DNA of 64,000 nt, taken from contig CAWFLE010000005.1 in assembly GCA_963816545.1 (NCBI GenBank), positions 124,001-188,000 on the forward strand, in the 5' to 3' direction. Source of the stretch: Albimonas sp963816545 (GTDB lineage: Bacteria; Pseudomonadota; Alphaproteobacteria; Rhodobacterales; Rhodobacteraceae). Of this stretch, positions 54,217 to 63,205 are shown piece after piece; position 1 is the first letter of the stretch; the number at the start of each line of letters is the position of its first letter. The position numbers were made by a program, and so were the translations under genes. The notes below the pieces were generated by a model. It ran no database searches. It was not told the origin of the DNA and was given only the letters and a program-made list of their open reading frames with translations.

Positions 54217-55494
54217 TTACTCGGCCGCGAGACGACCGGCGCCGGCTTCGGCGGCCACGGCCTTCTCCAGGATGTCGAGCCCCTTCTCCATAAGCTCCCG
54301 CTCGATGGTCAGCGGCGCGAGGCACTTGACCACCTCGTCATAGGCGCCCGACGTCTCGATGATGAGCCCGTTCTCGAAGCAGCGGGCGCACACGGCCTCG
54401 GCCATGTCGCCGGAACCCACGTCGATGCCGCGCATGAAGCCGCGGCCCTTCAGGCGGGCGCCCGGGATGGTGGCCGCGATCTTCTCCAGCCGGTCGCCGA
54501 GGATCTTCGCCTTCTCCTGAATCTCGGTCTGGAACTTGTCGTCCGCCCAGAATTTCTCCAGCGCCACCTTGGCGGTGACGAAGGCGTGAGTGTTGCCGCG
54601 GAAGGTGCCGTTATGCTCGGCCGGTTTCCAGATGTCGTGCTCCGGTTTCACCAGCAGCGCCGCGAAGGGCAGCCCGAAGCCCGAGAGCGACTTCGCCAGC
54701 GGGATCATGTCCGGCTTCACGTCGTACTCCTCGAACGAGAAGAACGTGCCCGTGCGGCCGAGACCCGCCTGGATGTCGTCCAGGATCAGCAGGATGCCGT
54801 GCTTCTTGGCGATCCGGTCGAGGCCTTCCAGCCACTCCCTGGAGGCGGCGTTGAGCCCGCCCTCGCCCTGCACCGGCTCCACCAGGAACGCGGCCGGGTG
54901 GTCCAGCCCCGAGGACGGGTTGTCGAGCATCGTCTCGATCTGCGCCAGCGTGTCCACGTCGGCGCCGAACGCGCCCTCGTAGGGCAGGCGCTGGACGCCC
55001 GACAGCGCCATGCCGGCGCCGTTGCGCTTGCCCACGTTGCCGGTCGCGGCCAGCGCGCCGAGCGTCATGCCGTGGAAGCCGTTGGTGAAGGCCACCACCG
55101 TCTCGCGGCCCGTCACCTTGCGGGCGAGCTTCATGGCGGCCTCGACGGCGTTGGTCCCGGTGGGACCGACCATCATCACCTTGTGGTCCATGTCGCGCGG
55201 CTTGAGGATCAGACGCTCGAACGTCTCAAGGAACGCGGCCTTGGGGCCGGTGTGGAAGTCGAGCGCGTGGCCCAGCCCGTCCTCGGTCAGATGCTCGATC
55301 AGCGCCTGCTTCATGTCCGGGTCGTTGTGCCCGTAGTTCAGCGAGGAGCAGCCGGCGAGGAAGTCGATGTACTCGTTCCCGTCCACGTCCCACATCTGCG
55401 CGTTGCGCGCGCGCACGAACGAGGTCGGAAAGCTGCGGCAGTAGGAGCGAACGACGCTCTCGCGCCGCTCATAAATGTCATAAGCGGAGGTCAT
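54217..55494 (-). CDS. ectB: Diaminobutyrate--2-oxoglutarate transaminase
   Basis: 425 residues, class III PLP aminotransferase. Typical blocks: RNAQMWDVDGNEYIDFLAGC, LNYGHNDPDM, VGPTGTNAVEAAMKLARKVT, LLILDDIQAGLGRTGTFFSF and the PLP lysine in IPLAKSLSGFGLP. It converts aspartate semialdehyde to L-2,4-diaminobutyrate, the first committed step of ectoine synthesis. The frame is intact. Confidence 0.97.
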   Translation of the reverse strand: MTSAYDIYERRESVVRSYCRSFPTSFVRARNAQMWDVDGNEYIDFLAGCSSLNYGHNDPDMKQALIEHLTEDGLGHALDFHTGPKAAFLETFERLILKPRDMDHKVMMVGPTGTNAVEAAMKLARKVTGRETVVAFTNGFHGMTLGALAATGNVGKRNGAGMALSGVQRLPYEGAFGADVDTLAQIETMLDNPSSGLDHPAAFLVEPVQGEGGLNAASREWLEGLDRIAKKHGILLILDDIQAGLGRTGTFFSFEEYDVKPDMIPLAKSLSGFGLPFAALLVKPEHDIWKPAEHNGTFRGNTHAFVTAKVALEKFWADDKFQTEIQEKAKILGDRLEKIAATIPGARLKGRGFMRGIDVGSGDMAEAVCARCFENGLIIETSGAYDEVVKCLAPLTIERELMEKGLDILEKAVAAEAGAGRLAAE

Positions 55495-55568
55495 AAGGGT
55501 CCTCTCGATGATGTTCGTGATGTTAACGCTGCGGAAGGGGCGGCGGTTTCACGCCGCCCGCCGCGCGT

Positions 55569-56120
55569 TCAGGCCGCGGCTTTGCCCGCGTCCTCGGTCG
55601 TCTGATCCGCGAGCGCGCCGAACGGCCCGATGGTCACCATGTGCTCGGTGGCGTGCTTGCCGTCGAAGTGGTCTTCCTCGTGGAAGTGCTCCTCGTCGTC
55701 CAGCGGCGCGTTCTGCGACTCGGCGAAGCGGCGGAACAGCGCCCAGCTCGCCTCGTTCTCGCCGGTGATGGTCGTCTTCATCTTGACGACGTCGGCGCAT
55801 TCCTCGCGGTCGATGATCCCCTGCAGGAGCTTGCCCGCAAGGCCCATCCCTCGGGCGCGCTCCGACACGGCCACCTGCCAGACGAACAGCGTGTCAGGCT
55901 CATTCGGCACGATGTAGGCCGAGATCCAGCCGATCACGTCACCGTCCAGCTCCGCCAGGATCGAGGTGTCGGCGAAGTGGTCGCACTGCAGAAGGTTGCA
56001 GTACATGGAGTTCGTATCCAGCGGCTCGCAATCCTTGATGAGCGACCAGACGGCGGCGCCATCGGTCAACTCCGGCTTGCGGAAGATGGGAGCGGAGGTC
56101 TGGCTGGTGTCGCGGGGCAT
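55569..56120 (-). CDS. ectA: L-2,4-diaminobutyrate acetyltransferase
   Basis: 183 residues, GNAT fold. Visible motifs: CEPLDTNSMYCNLLQCDHFA (substrate side), WQVAVSERARGMGLAGKLLQ (acetyl-CoA R-x-x-G-x-G/A loop), and TTITGENEASWALFRRFAES. It acetylates diaminobutyrate. It is the first gene of the ectA-ectB-ectC-ask operon, with a promoter-like sequence 30-60 bp upstream. Confidence 0.96.
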   Translation of the reverse strand: MPRDTSQTSAPIFRKPELTDGAAVWSLIKDCEPLDTNSMYCNLLQCDHFADTSILAELDGDVIGWISAYIVPNEPDTLFVWQVAVSERARGMGLAGKLLQGIIDREECADVVKMKTTITGENEASWALFRRFAESQNAPLDDEEHFHEEDHFDGKHATEHMVTIGPFGALADQTTEDAGKAAA

Positions 56121-56152
56121 CGGTTCACGTTGGTTGCTGCGGTTCGTGAGTG

Positions 56153-56194
56153 AAGATAGTCAGGTGGAATGAAATATCAACCCGCGTGCACGCG
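56153..56194 (-). promoter_or_regulatory. Putative ect promoter with upstream palindrome
   Basis: On the minus strand TTGATA (56180-56175) and TATCTT (56158-56153) are separated by 16 bases, giving a start about 25 bp before ectA. A perfect palindrome CGCGTGCACGCG (56183-56194) abuts the -35 box and could be the binding site of the divergent MarR regulator. Confidence 0.55.
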
Positions 56195-56308
56195 AGACGT
56201 GCATCCAGGCGCGTTGACGAAAATAGCAGGGAAACCCATATGGTTGACTGCGAGCGCGGCGCCACTTTGCGCGCCAATCCGCTTCAGGCTGGAAAATAAT
56301 TCCATGGA

Positions 56309-56926
56309 GTGAATGACCATATGCTTAGGCAGCCGAACATTCCCCCGCCCCCGCTTGCCCGGGCGGATTCCTCCGCTAGGATGCCTCGCCGCGGTCGCGC
56401 GGCCCGCTCCGCGCCCTCCGACGAGGCTTTCCTCATGCAGGACAGAGTCAAAAGCAGCCTGGTCGCGCTCCGGCGCATCCTGCGCGCCACCGAGACGAGC
56501 GCCCGCTCCCTCTCGCGCCAGACCGGGCTGACCACCCCCCAGCTTCTCGTGCTGGAGCGGCTGCGGGACGCGACCGAGGCCACGCCCAAGACCCTCGCGC
56601 GCGAAATCGGCGTCGCGCAGGCGACCGTGACGGTTCTCATCGAAAAGCTGGAGCAGCGGGGCTACATCCTGCGCAGGCGGGGCGAAAGCGACCGCCGCCA
56701 ATACTGGCTCTCGCTGACCGAGGCGGGCGCCGCCGCGCTGAAAGCCGCGCCGGACGCCCTCCAGATCCGCTTCTCGAAGCGGTTCGAGAGCCTGCCGGAC
56801 TGGGAGCAGGCGATGCTCGTCGCCTCTCTCGAACGCATCGCCGGACTGATGGAGGCGACGGGGCAGGACGCCGCGCCGCTGCTCCACACCGGCGCCGTCG
56901 ACGATATCGGAGCTCACGACGCATGA
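56309..56926 (+). CDS. ectR: MarR family regulator, EctR-like
   Basis: 205 residues. The MarR winged-helix domain covers about 50-180: LRRILRATETSARSLSRQTG, LTTPQLLVLERLRDATEATP, TPKTLAREIGVAQATVTVLI (recognition helix) and the wing RRGESDRRQYWLSLTEAG. Its gene is divergent from ectABC-ask, as ectR is in many halotolerant bacteria, where it represses the operon at low salt. ATG 56309 is the longest start; internal ATGs at 56381 and 56435 give a length closer to the family's usual 160-190. Confidence 0.87.
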   Translation: MNDHMLRQPNIPPPPLARADSSARMPRRGRAARSAPSDEAFLMQDRVKSSLVALRRILRATETSARSLSRQTGLTTPQLLVLERLRDATEATPKTLAREIGVAQATVTVLIEKLEQRGYILRRRGESDRRQYWLSLTEAGAAALKAAPDALQIRFSKRFESLPDWEQAMLVASLERIAGLMEATGQDAAPLLHTGAVDDIGAHDA

Positions 56927-57436
56927 CAGTCAAACTGGCCCTGGCCGCCGCCCTCCTGACCGCCGGCGCCGCCGCCGCGCAGGAGGCGCCTTCCTGCGCG
57001 CCCTCGAACCTCTCCGAGGTCCGCGCGGATTTCGCCGAGGAGTTCGGCGCCTTCCGCAAAGGGCAGGGCCTCCCGGTGCTCTCCACCGACGACATGGTGC
57101 AGACCGCCGCCCAGACCTTCGCCTGCGAGATCGCGGCCACCGGCCGCCTGAACCACGAGGCCCCGGACGGCGCCCGCGCCGGCGTCCGCCTCTGGCGTGC
57201 GGGCTACGACTGGTGCCGGGTGGGCGAGATCCTCGCGGTCGGGCAGGACGACGCCGAGTTCGGTGCTGGAGGCGTGGAGGGAGAGCCCCCCGCACCGCCA
57301 GAACCTCGCGCTCGACCAGGTGGCGGACTACGGGCTCGGCCTCGCCTACGGGGACAAGGACGACTTCCCGCAGTTCAAGACCACCCGCAAGGGCTCGCCG
57401 GTCTGGGTGCTGATGGTCACCCGCCTCTGCCCCTGA
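56923..57436 (+). CDS. Secreted CAP-domain protein (frame broken near 57262)
   Basis: A signal peptide (LALAAALLTAGAAAA) precedes a CAP/SCP domain: FRKGQGLPVLSTDDMVQTAA, NHEAPDGARAGVRLWRAGYD and, in the following frame, VLEAWRESPPHRQNLALDQV with the H-x-x-N of the family. Cysteines at both ends (PSCAPSN, RLCP) may pair. Repaired length is about 170 residues. The function of bacterial CAP proteins is mostly unknown. The gene overlaps ectR by four bases and ends 4 bp from the convergent msrP. Confidence 0.85.
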
Positions 57437-57440
57437 GGGC

Positions 57441-58407
57441 TCAGAACCAGAGGGTGCGGCCGCTCTTGTCCATGTCCTTGTAGAGGGCGGCCACCTCCTC
57501 GCCATAACCGTTGAAGAGCTGGGTGGGGATCTCGTCCCCCGTGCCCAGCACGCGCTCCTGCGCCTGGCTCCAGCGGGCGTGGGGGACTTCGGGGTTCACG
57601 TTGGCCCAGAACCCGTATTCCGAGCGCCTGCAGCTCCTCCCAGAAGCCCGTGGGCCGCTTGTCGACGAAGCTGATCCGCACGATGGATTTGGCGGACTTG
57701 AACCCGTATTTCCACGGCAGGTGCAGGCGCATGGCCGCGCCGAACTGCTTGTGCAGGACCTTGCCGTAGGCGCCCACGACCATGAAGGGCAGGGGGTTCA
57801 TGGCCTCCTCGATCGTGACGCTCTCGATGTAGGGCCACGGATACCAGCTCTGGCGTAGGCCGGGCATGGAGTCCTCGTCCGCCAGCGTCTCGAACCGCAC
57901 GAACTTCGCGTCCGACGCGGGCTCCGCCAGCTTCACCAGATCCGCGAGCGGGAAGCCGATCCACGGGATCACCATCGACCACGCCTCGACGCAGCGGTGG
58001 CGATAGACGCGCTGCTGGAGCGGCATCCTCTTCAGCAGGTCCTCGAGCCCGATCTCCTGCGGGTTGGCGCACATCCCGTCGAGGCTCACCGTCCACGGGT
58101 CGGTCGGCATCTCCTGCGCGGCGGGGGCGATCCCCTTGTGGGAGCCGAACTCGTAGAAGTTGTTGTAGGAGGCGTTGGTCTTCTCCGCCGTCACCGTCCG
58201 GCCCGCATCGGCATAGGCGGGATCGACGGGGGGCTCCGGCGTCCAGGCGCTCTCGGCCTCCCGCGCCGAGGCGGGGCGCAGGGGCAGGGCGCTTGCCGCC
58301 GCCCCGAGCCCCAGCGCCGCCAGCGCCGCGCGCCGGTTCAGGAAGACGCTCTCCGGCGTCGCCTCGCGCTCGGGCAGATGCCAGGACGGACGGCGGTGAT
58401 GGATCAT
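57441..58407 (-). CDS. msrP: Protein-methionine-sulfoxide reductase catalytic subunit MsrP (frame broken near 57612)
   Basis: A periplasmic molybdopterin enzyme (YedY) that repairs oxidised methionine. A Tat signal (LNRRAALAALGLGAA) precedes ASYNNFYEFGSHKG, LLKRMPLQQRVYRHRCVEAW with the molybdenum-ligating Cys, WSMVIPWIGFPLADLVKLAE and HLPWKYGFKSAKSIVRISFV. The last ~60 residues (EYGFWANVNPEVPHARWSQA .. LFNGYGEEVAAL, ending WF) continue in another frame. Repaired length is about 321 residues. The partner haem subunit gene msrQ is not in the adjacent sequence. Confidence 0.92.
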
Positions 58408-58631
58408 CGGAGGCGCTCCTGCTGCGGCGGATGACGCGCAAGTTAGGCGCCCCGACGCATCCGGTCCAATCACGAGCGGCTGAAACCTCCGCGGGCCCGG
58501 GTCCGAAGGGGCATCGAGCCCCTCCGTCCCCGCCTGCCGGGCGCGGGCGGCGCCGACGGAGCCCAATCCCAGCGGAAGGGACGGCCGGGCGGGGCGATGC
58601 GGCGCAGCCGCGAGGGCCGCCCAGGCCGGGA

Positions 58632-59492
58632 TCAGTGCGCGAAGTCGGCGTCCGCGATCCCCTGCAGGTGCAGCAGCGCCGTAAGGTCCGACCAGCGCAG
58701 CACCGCGTCCGCCCTCGCCTCCAGCGCAGGCTTCGCGCGGTAGGCCACGCCCAGCCCCGCCGCCTCCACCATGGCCGCGTCGTTGGCCCCGTCGCCCACC
58801 GCCAGCACCGCCTCCGGCCCGAAGCCTCCCTCGGCGCAGAGCCGTTGCATCGCCTCCAGCTTCGCCTCGCGCCCCAGGATCGGCAGCCCCGGCCGGCCCG
58901 TGAGCCTGCCGCCCTCCACCAGCAGCGTGTTCGCCTGGTGGACCCGGAAGCCCGCCTCCTCCGCCACCCGCTCCGCGAAATAGGTGAACCCGCCCGAGAC
59001 CAGCGCCGTCATCGCCCCCCGCGCGTTCATGGTCCGCACCAGCGTCTCCGCGCCCGGGTTCAGCAGCACCCGCTTCCGCCAGACCTCCTCCAGCGCGCTC
59101 TCCGCCAGCCCCTCCAGCAGGGCCACGCGCGCCAGCAGCGCCCCTTCGAAGTCCAGCTCCCCCTGCATCGCCCGCTCGGTGATCGCGGCGACCTGCTCGC
59201 CCACCCCGGCCACGTCCGCGATCTCGTCGATGCACTCCACCTGGATGATGGTGCTGTCCATGTCGGCGATCAGCAGGCGCTTCTCCCGCCCCTCGGCGGG
59301 GACGGCATTGGCGTCCACCGGCTCCTCCGCGAGCGCCATGCGGCCCCGCGCTGCGGCCTCCGCCTCGCAGACGATTTCGGCGGCCGTCTCCCCCAGCCTG
59401 CGCGCCTTCGCGCCGGCGGCGGCCTCGGCGGCCGCGATCTGGGCGTTGCTGACGCCCGAGGCGGCGGTGATCACGAGAACGGAGCGAGACAT
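58632..59492 (-). CDS. serB: Phosphoserine phosphatase
   Basis: 286 residues, HAD superfamily. The catalytic motif LLIADMDSTIIQVECIDEIA (DxDxT), motif II LVSGGFTYFAERVA, and motif IV AVGDGANDAAMVEAAGLGVA are all present. The N-terminal ~70 residues form a degenerate ACT-like domain. It completes serine synthesis by removing phosphate from phosphoserine. The frame is intact; the DAHP synthase gene lies upstream in the same direction. Confidence 0.95.
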   Translation of the reverse strand: MSRSVLVITAASGVSNAQIAAAEAAAGAKARRLGETAAEIVCEAEAAARGRMALAEEPVDANAVPAEGREKRLLIADMDSTIIQVECIDEIADVAGVGEQVAAITERAMQGELDFEGALLARVALLEGLAESALEEVWRKRVLLNPGAETLVRTMNARGAMTALVSGGFTYFAERVAEEAGFRVHQANTLLVEGGRLTGRPGLPILGREAKLEAMQRLCAEGGFGPEAVLAVGDGANDAAMVEAAGLGVAYRAKPALEARADAVLRWSDLTALLHLQGIADADFAH

Positions 59493-59530
59493 CGGGCACC
59501 CTGACGAAAAGAATTGCGGACGAACGCGCC

Positions 59531-59564
59531 GCCCCGGCCCCCCGCGCAGGGCGGGAACCGGGGC
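59531..59564 (-). terminator. Hairpin after the DAHP synthase gene
   Basis: GCCCCGG (59531-59537) pairs with CCGGGGC (59558-59564) around a GC-rich loop just downstream of the DAHP synthase stop at 59572. No T run follows, so termination is uncertain. Confidence 0.4.
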
Positions 59565-59571
59565 CCGCGCC

Positions 59572-60946
59572 TCAGCCCGCCGCGGCGGCCTGCTGTCCGG
59601 TGCGCTCGCGCTCCAGCTCTTCGGCCAGCAGGAACGCCAGCTCCAGCGCCTGCGCCGCGTTCAGCCGCGGATCGCAGGCCGTGTGATAGCGCGAGGCGAG
59701 GTCCGCGTCCGTCACGTCATGCAGGCCGCCGGTGCATTCGGTGACGTTCGCGCCCGTCATCTCGAAATGCACGCCGCCGGCATGGACGCCTTCTTCCTTG
59801 CAGATCTCGAAGAACTCGTGGACCTCGGACTGCACGCGGTCGAAGGGGCGGGTCTTGTAGCCGGTGGCGGACTTGACGGTGTTGCCGTGCATCGGATCGC
59901 AGGACCAGACCACCTTGCGCCCCTCGCGCTTCACCGCCCGGATCAGGCCCGGCAGGTGATCGCGCACCTTGCCCGCCCCGAAGCGGTTGATGAGCGTCAG
60001 GCGCCCGGGCTGGTTCTCCGGGTTCAGCCGGTCGATCAGCTCCAGCAGCCCGTCCGGCGTCAGGCTCGGCCCGCATTTCAGCCCGATCGGGTTGATGACC
60101 CCGCGGCAGTATTCCACATGCGCCCCGTCCGGCTGCCGCGTGCGGTCCCCGATCCAGATCATGTGGCCCGACCCCGCCACCCACTTGCCGGTGATCGAAT
60201 CCTGCCGGGTCAGCGCCTCCTCGTAGGGCAGCAGCAGCGCCTCGTGGGAGGTGTAGAAATCCACCCGCTGCAGCTTCTCCTCCGTCGCCCGGTCGATCCC
60301 GGCCGCGGTCATGAAGTTCAGCGCGGACGAAATCCGCTCCGCCAGCGACTGGTACCGCTCCGACCCCGGCGTGCCGGAGGCGAACCCGAGGTTCCAGGCA
60401 TGCACCCGGTGGATGTCCGCGAACCCCCCCTGGCGAGAACGCCCGCAGCAGGTTCAGCGTCGCCGCCGATTGCAGATAGGCCTGCGCCATCCGCGAGGGA
60501 TCGGGGTCGCGCGAGGCGTCGTCGAACTCGAACCCGTTGATGATGTCTCCGCGGTAGGACGGCAGCTCCCGCTCGCCCACCTTCTCGAAGTCCGAGGACC
60601 GGGGCTTGGCGAACTGCCCCGCCATCCGCCCCACCTTCACCACCGGCATCGAGGCGCCGAAGGTCAGCACCACCGCCATCTGCAGCAGCACCCGGAAGGT
60701 GTCGCGGATGTTGTCGGCGCCGAACTCGGCGAAGCTCTCGGCGCAGTCGCCGCCCTGGAGCAGGAAGGCCCGCCCCTCCGCCACCTCCGCCAGCCGCGCG
60801 GTCAGCGCGCGCGCCTCTCCGGCGAAGACCAGCGGCGGATACGAGGCGATCTTCCCCGTGACGGCGTTCAGCGCCTCCGGGTCCCGATAGGCGGGCATCT
60901 GGAGGGCGGGGCGGTCGCGCCAGCTGCGCTTCGTCCACTCGGCCAT
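59572..60946 (-). CDS. aroG: Class II 3-deoxy-7-phosphoheptulonate synthase (frame broken near 60430)
   Basis: First enzyme of the shikimate pathway, joining PEP and erythrose 4-phosphate. Class II (plant/Mycobacterium type) blocks: RDRPALQMPAYRDPEALNAV, FLLQGGDCAESF (metal Cys), VVKVGRMAGQFAKPRSSDFE, YRGDIINGFEFDDASRDPDP and, in the second frame, SHEALLLPYEEALTR, PDGLLELIDRLNPENQPGRL, VWSCDPMHGNT and HFEMTGANVTECTGG. The frame changes at CGAACCCCCCCTGGCG (60421-60436), a run of seven C. Repaired length is about 457 residues. An essential gene, so the break is likely a sequence error. Confidence 0.95.
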
Positions 60947-61200
60947 GGGTTTTCGTCCCTGCGTCGGGGTGTCTCGGGGCGCCTGCTATAGCGCCGCGCG
61001 CGCGGCTTTCCAACCCGCCAGAGGTCCGCGGCCGCTGCCGGCGCCGCGCCGGCGCCAGATGCAGGCTCCGGCGCGCGCAGGGCGCCGCGGCTGCACCGGC
61101 GTTTCCGAAGCGCCGCCCCCTTCGGCCTCCACCGGCCGGCCGCTGCGCGAAATCCCGCTTGACCGGCCCTGCGGCGGCGGGCCAAGTCGGCGGCGGAAAC

Positions 61201-62202
61201 ATGACGACGCGCGCCACATCAGACCGCAGGACGGAAGCTGCGTCGGACACTCCGGCGCTCTTTGCGTTCGTCATGCTCGACAACTTCTCCCTGATCGCCT
61301 TCGCCGCGGCGGTGGAGCCCCTGCGCCTCGCCAACCGCGTCTCGGGCCGCGAGCTCTACGACTGGCGGTTCCTCACCGAGACCGGCGCCCCCGCCCGCGC
61401 CTCCTGCGAGGCGCTGATCCAGCCCGATGGCCCGCTGGAGGAGCTGCCCCGCGGCGCCACCGCGATGGTCTGCGGGGGCGTGGGCGTGGCGCAGTCCACC
61501 ACGAAGGGCGTGCTCAACTGGCTGCGCCGCGAAAGCCGCAAGGGCGTGCGCCTCGGCGCCGTCTGCACCGGCGCCTACGCGCTGGCCCGCGCTGGCCTGC
61601 TGGACGGCCGCCGCTGCACCATCCACTGGGAGAACCAGGACGGCTTCGGCGAGGAATTCCCCGAGGTCGAGCTCTCCGACCAGATCTTCGTCATCGACCG
61701 GGACCTCCTCACCGCCGCCGGCGGCGCCGCGGCCGGGGACCTGATGCTGCGCGTGATCGCCGACGCCCACGGGCCCGAGATCGCCGGCATGGTCGCCGAC
61801 CAGATGGTCTACACCACCCTGCGCGGCGACGAGGACCATCAGCGCCTCTCCACCCCCGCCCGGATCGGCGTGCGCCACCCCAAGCTCTCGCGCATCATCG
61901 CGCTGATGCACGAGAACATCGAGGAGCCGGTCTCCGCCGCCCAGCTCGCCGACTCCGTGGGCATGTCCACCCGCCAGCTCGAACGCCTGTTCCGCCGCTA
62001 TCTCGACCGCTCGCCCAAGCGCTACTACCTCGAATTGCGGCTGGAGAAGGCCAAGCGCCTGCTTCTGCAGACCGACATGTCGGTGATCAACGTGGCGCTG
62101 GCCTGCGGCTTCACCTCCCCCTCGCATTTCTCCAAGTGCTACCGGGCGCATTACAAACGCACCCCCTACCGGGAGCGGGGCGTCTCGGCGCCGCCGGCGT
62201 GA
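61201..62202 (+). CDS. GlxA family AraC-type transcriptional regulator
   Basis: 333 residues. The N-terminal DJ-1/PfpI-like domain (about 15-195: FAFVMLDNFSLIAFAAAVEP, LGAVCTGAYALARAGLLDGR, CTIHWENQDGFGEEF) is followed by an AraC DNA-binding domain with two helix-turn-helices (ISAAQLAD-like VSAAQLADSVGMSTRQLERL and VALACGFTSPSHFSKCYRAH). Such proteins (GlxA, CdhR, GbdR, ArgR type) often govern catabolism of amino acids or quaternary amines. It is divergent from the DAHP synthase gene. Start 61201 is chosen over a longer frame from 61159. Confidence 0.9.
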   Translation: MTTRATSDRRTEAASDTPALFAFVMLDNFSLIAFAAAVEPLRLANRVSGRELYDWRFLTETGAPARASCEALIQPDGPLEELPRGATAMVCGGVGVAQSTTKGVLNWLRRESRKGVRLGAVCTGAYALARAGLLDGRRCTIHWENQDGFGEEFPEVELSDQIFVIDRDLLTAAGGAAAGDLMLRVIADAHGPEIAGMVADQMVYTTLRGDEDHQRLSTPARIGVRHPKLSRIIALMHENIEEPVSAAQLADSVGMSTRQLERLFRRYLDRSPKRYYLELRLEKAKRLLLQTDMSVINVALACGFTSPSHFSKCYRAHYKRTPYRERGVSAPPA

Positions 62203-62243
62203 CCGCCGCATCCTCGCCGCTTTGGCGGGGCAGGGTGCGGACC

Positions 62244-63080
62244 ATGCGCCTGTCCCTCACGCTCGCCGCCCTCGCCCTCGCGTCACCCCTCCTGGCCGCG
62301 GAGGCGCGCATCTGCCCGCCGGGGCAGGAGACCTGCCTCTCCCCCGCGATCCTGCGCCAGCTCGCCCTCGACATCGGCTTCGGGCGCGAGGATTTCCGCC
62401 TGCCCGGGGACGAGGCCATGTGGGCCGACGGCCGCCTCCGCCGCTTCCGCCGCGGGCGCGTGCCCGTGGAGGTCTATTCCGACGACCCGGATATGCTGGA
62501 GAAGGCCGGCTTCTGGGACCCGTTCCGCGAGATCGCCGAGCGTCTCCCGGCCCTCACCGGCCTGCGCCTCGTCCCGCGGCGGGAGGTGGCGCTGTGGGAC
62601 GCGCCGCCGGGCCTCATGATCTTCGTGGGTTCCCGCAGCTACCTGCGCGAAAGCCTCGTGACCCTGTCGCGCATGGCCGGCGCCGACCCCGACCTCGCGG
62701 CCGAGCGCTTCGACGCCCTCGCCCGCCCGTTCGACCTCCGCGGCCGCCCGGTCTGCTTCGCCGAGGTGCGCTTCCGGGACGACCGCTCCGCCGAACTCGC
62801 CCTCTCCATCGTGGCGCTGGAGGAGTCGGAGGACATGGAGGAATGCGTCTACGAGGAGGTGCTCCAGGCCCTCGGCCCCATGAACGACTCGCGCCGGGTG
62901 AAGGAGACCATCTTCAACGACGGAACCGCCGAGACCGTGCCCACCCCCTACGACTGGCTGGCGCTCTCGGTCCTCTACGACCCGCGGCTGGAGACCGGAG
63001 AGCCGGAGGCGAGCGCCGCGCCGGTGATCGAGGCGATCATCGGCGACCTCGCCCGCGGCGCCAAGCCGCCGCCGGAGTAG
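62244..63080 (+). CDS. DUF2927 domain secreted protein
   Basis: 278 residues with a signal peptide (LTLAALALASPLLAAEA). The DUF2927 features are the VPVEVYSDDPDML strand, a YLRESLVTL region, ECVYEEVLQALGPMNDS and TIFNDGTAETVPTPYDWLAL followed by SVLYDPRLETGE. The family is largely restricted to Alphaproteobacteria and is of unknown function; the fold may be metalloprotease-like. Two cysteines near the N-terminus (CPPGQETC) may form a disulfide. Confidence 0.82.
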   Translation: MRLSLTLAALALASPLLAAEARICPPGQETCLSPAILRQLALDIGFGREDFRLPGDEAMWADGRLRRFRRGRVPVEVYSDDPDMLEKAGFWDPFREIAERLPALTGLRLVPRREVALWDAPPGLMIFVGSRSYLRESLVTLSRMAGADPDLAAERFDALARPFDLRGRPVCFAEVRFRDDRSAELALSIVALEESEDMEECVYEEVLQALGPMNDSRRVKETIFNDGTAETVPTPYDWLALSVLYDPRLETGEPEASAAPVIEAIIGDLARGAKPPPE

Positions 63081-63102
63081 CGCCTCCCCCGGGCCGGCCG
63101 CG

Positions 63103-63161
63103 CCGGCGCGAAGACGCGCCGGTCCGCGGGGACCCCGCGGACGCGCCCGCATGCGGGCGCG
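63103..63161. terminator. Three consecutive perfect hairpins between convergent genes
   Basis: CCGGCGCG-AAGA-CGCGCCGG (63103-63122), GTCCGCGGGG-A-CCCCGCGGAC (63122-63142) and GCGCCCGC-AT-GCGGGCGC (63143-63160) follow one another without spacers. They lie between the DUF2927 gene (+) and argE (-). T tracts are lacking. Confidence 0.5.
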
Positions 63162-63205
63162 CGCGGCCTTCGCGAGCCATCCGGGCGCCGGCAAGGGTGG
63201 AGAGG

